This document shows positions 6,048-6,740 of a stretch of 6,740 nt of DNA, piece after piece. Both the position numbers and the translations under genes were made by a program. The notes under the pieces are model-generated. The model was not told the DNA's origin. It saw only the letters and a program-made list of their open reading frames with translations, and made no database searches. Positions within the stretch are counted from its first letter, which is position 1, and each line of letters begins with the position of its first letter. The stretch covers positions 1 through 6,740 of the forward strand of contig JANQMQ010000568.1 in the NCBI GenBank assembly GCA_028279995.1, in the 5' to 3' direction. The DNA is from Candidatus Phaeomarinibacter sp. (GTDB lineage Bacteria; Pseudomonadota; Alphaproteobacteria; CGMCC-115125).

Positions 6048-6740
6048 TCAGATGTCCCGGGCCTCTGGTGGCAGAGCCGGTCCTGCGGCGTGCCGTCTCA
6101 AGATGGTCAGCACAAGCCCGATTCCCGCGATGACGGCTAGGGAAACCGTCAGTCCGTCCGGATCGCTGATATCCATGGCTGCCCCGCCTGCGATTGGTCC
6201 GACAAGAGCGCCTGCGGAATACATGACCACGAAGGCAGCATTGGCCGCTGCGAGATCTGCTCCGGTAAAGCGTTGGCCCAATAGCGCAAGGCCGACGGTG
6301 TACATGCCGACGACCACGCCGCCGTAAACAAACAGAATTGGGTACAGAACCCAGGGCTGACCCGCCGCAAAGGGCAGCATTGTAGGTCCGATCATGCCGA
6401 CAGCGGCACACCCGGCGAGAACGTATCGCCTGTCGAACCGGTCTGCGAGATATCCAATGGGCACCTGCATGGCGACATTCCCTGCTGCAAAAATGCTCAG
6501 GACGAGGGCAGCCACAGTTTCTGTGGCTCCGGTGCGGATGGAGTAGACCGGCAACAGGTTGAAGACCTGGGTTTCGATTGCGCCATAGGCGAGTGCTGCA
6601 AAGGTGGCTGCGGGGGCCACCAGAATGAAGGCAAGGAAACTCTGGGAAGGTTTCTCGTGGATGTTGGGCATGAGGCCCCGAGCAAGCTGCAGGGGCAGAA
6701 CTGCAAGAAGGGTCATGCCCGCCGTGATGAAGAAGGGCAA
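6048..6740 (-). CDS. MFS transporter, N-terminus beyond window edge
   Basis: C-terminal 230 residues of a major facilitator superfamily inner-membrane transporter; the frame runs off the right edge, and the TTG (leucine) at the edge should not be taken as the start. The visible part covers about one linker and six hydrophobic segments, roughly at residues 1-20, 36-64, 74-94, 106-125, 130-152 and 163-212, the last containing two helices. The loop GYLADRFDRR at 96-105 is the motif-A-like signature at the beginning of the second half, and GALVGPIAGGAAMD at 177-190 is typical of the C-terminal helices. A polar tail follows. It resembles YcaD-type MFS proteins as I recall them, but the substrate cannot be read from the sequence. 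The gene lies 121 bases upstream of rpmG on the same strand. Confidence 0.9.
   Translation of the reverse strand: MPFFITAGMTLLAVLPLQLARGLMPNIHEKPSQSFLAFILVAPAATFAALAYGAIETQVFNLLPVYSIRTGATETVAALVLSIFAAGNVAMQVPIGYLADRFDRRYVLAGCAAVGMIGPTMLPFAAGQPWVLYPILFVYGGVVVGMYTVGLALLGQRFTGADLAAANAAFVVMYSAGALVGPIAGGAAMDISDPDGLTVSLAVIAGIGLVLTILRRHAAGPALPPEARDI

Overview
The window is a piece of alphaproteobacterial chromosome. The evidence is the divK-pleD cell-cycle pair, a DUF3572 gene divergent from it, DNA polymerase IV with an N-terminal Cys4 extension, and rpmG next to an MFS transporter, an association I recall from Hyphomicrobiales-type genomes. DivK and PleD closely resemble the Caulobacter proteins, down to the known functional residues. 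I cannot assign a genus.

Layout. Positions 1-3089 hold four tightly packed minus-strand genes, in transcription order: DUF3572 protein (3089-2757), HAD-superfamily hydrolase (2760-2080), ROK-family sugar kinase resembling E. coli Mak (2059-1142), and dinB (1142 to beyond the left edge). The junctions are a 4-base ATGA overlap, a 20-base gap and a 1-base TGATG overlap, which indicates one translationally coupled operon. Positions 3090-3284 are a divergent control region. Positions 3285-5043 hold divK and pleD on the plus strand, 25 bases apart. Positions 5044-5758 hold no convincing gene, but they contain several foldable segments, a plus-strand-only intrinsic terminator (5605-5643) and a bidirectional terminator (5680-5717). 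Positions 5759-5926 are rpmG on the minus strand, with its own recognisable promoter at 5990-6017. Positions 6048-6740 are the C-terminal part of an MFS transporter, also on the minus strand and cut by the right edge.

How the genes work together. DivK is a single-domain response regulator that controls cell fate. PleD is a phosphorylation-activated diguanylate cyclase. In Caulobacter the same kinase/phosphatase pair (DivJ/PleC) acts on both, so their co-transcription fits one polarity and cell-cycle module producing c-di-GMP. The opposite operon mixes an unknown protein, a putative phosphatase, a sugar kinase and a translesion polymerase. The overlaps suggest shared expression rather than a shared pathway.

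I see no mobile element, CRISPR array, tRNA, rRNA or clearly new system. The least explained parts are the structured stretch between pleD and rpmG, which may encode a small RNA or a long pleD 3' UTR, and the insertion of the HAD and ROK genes between DUF3572 and dinB.
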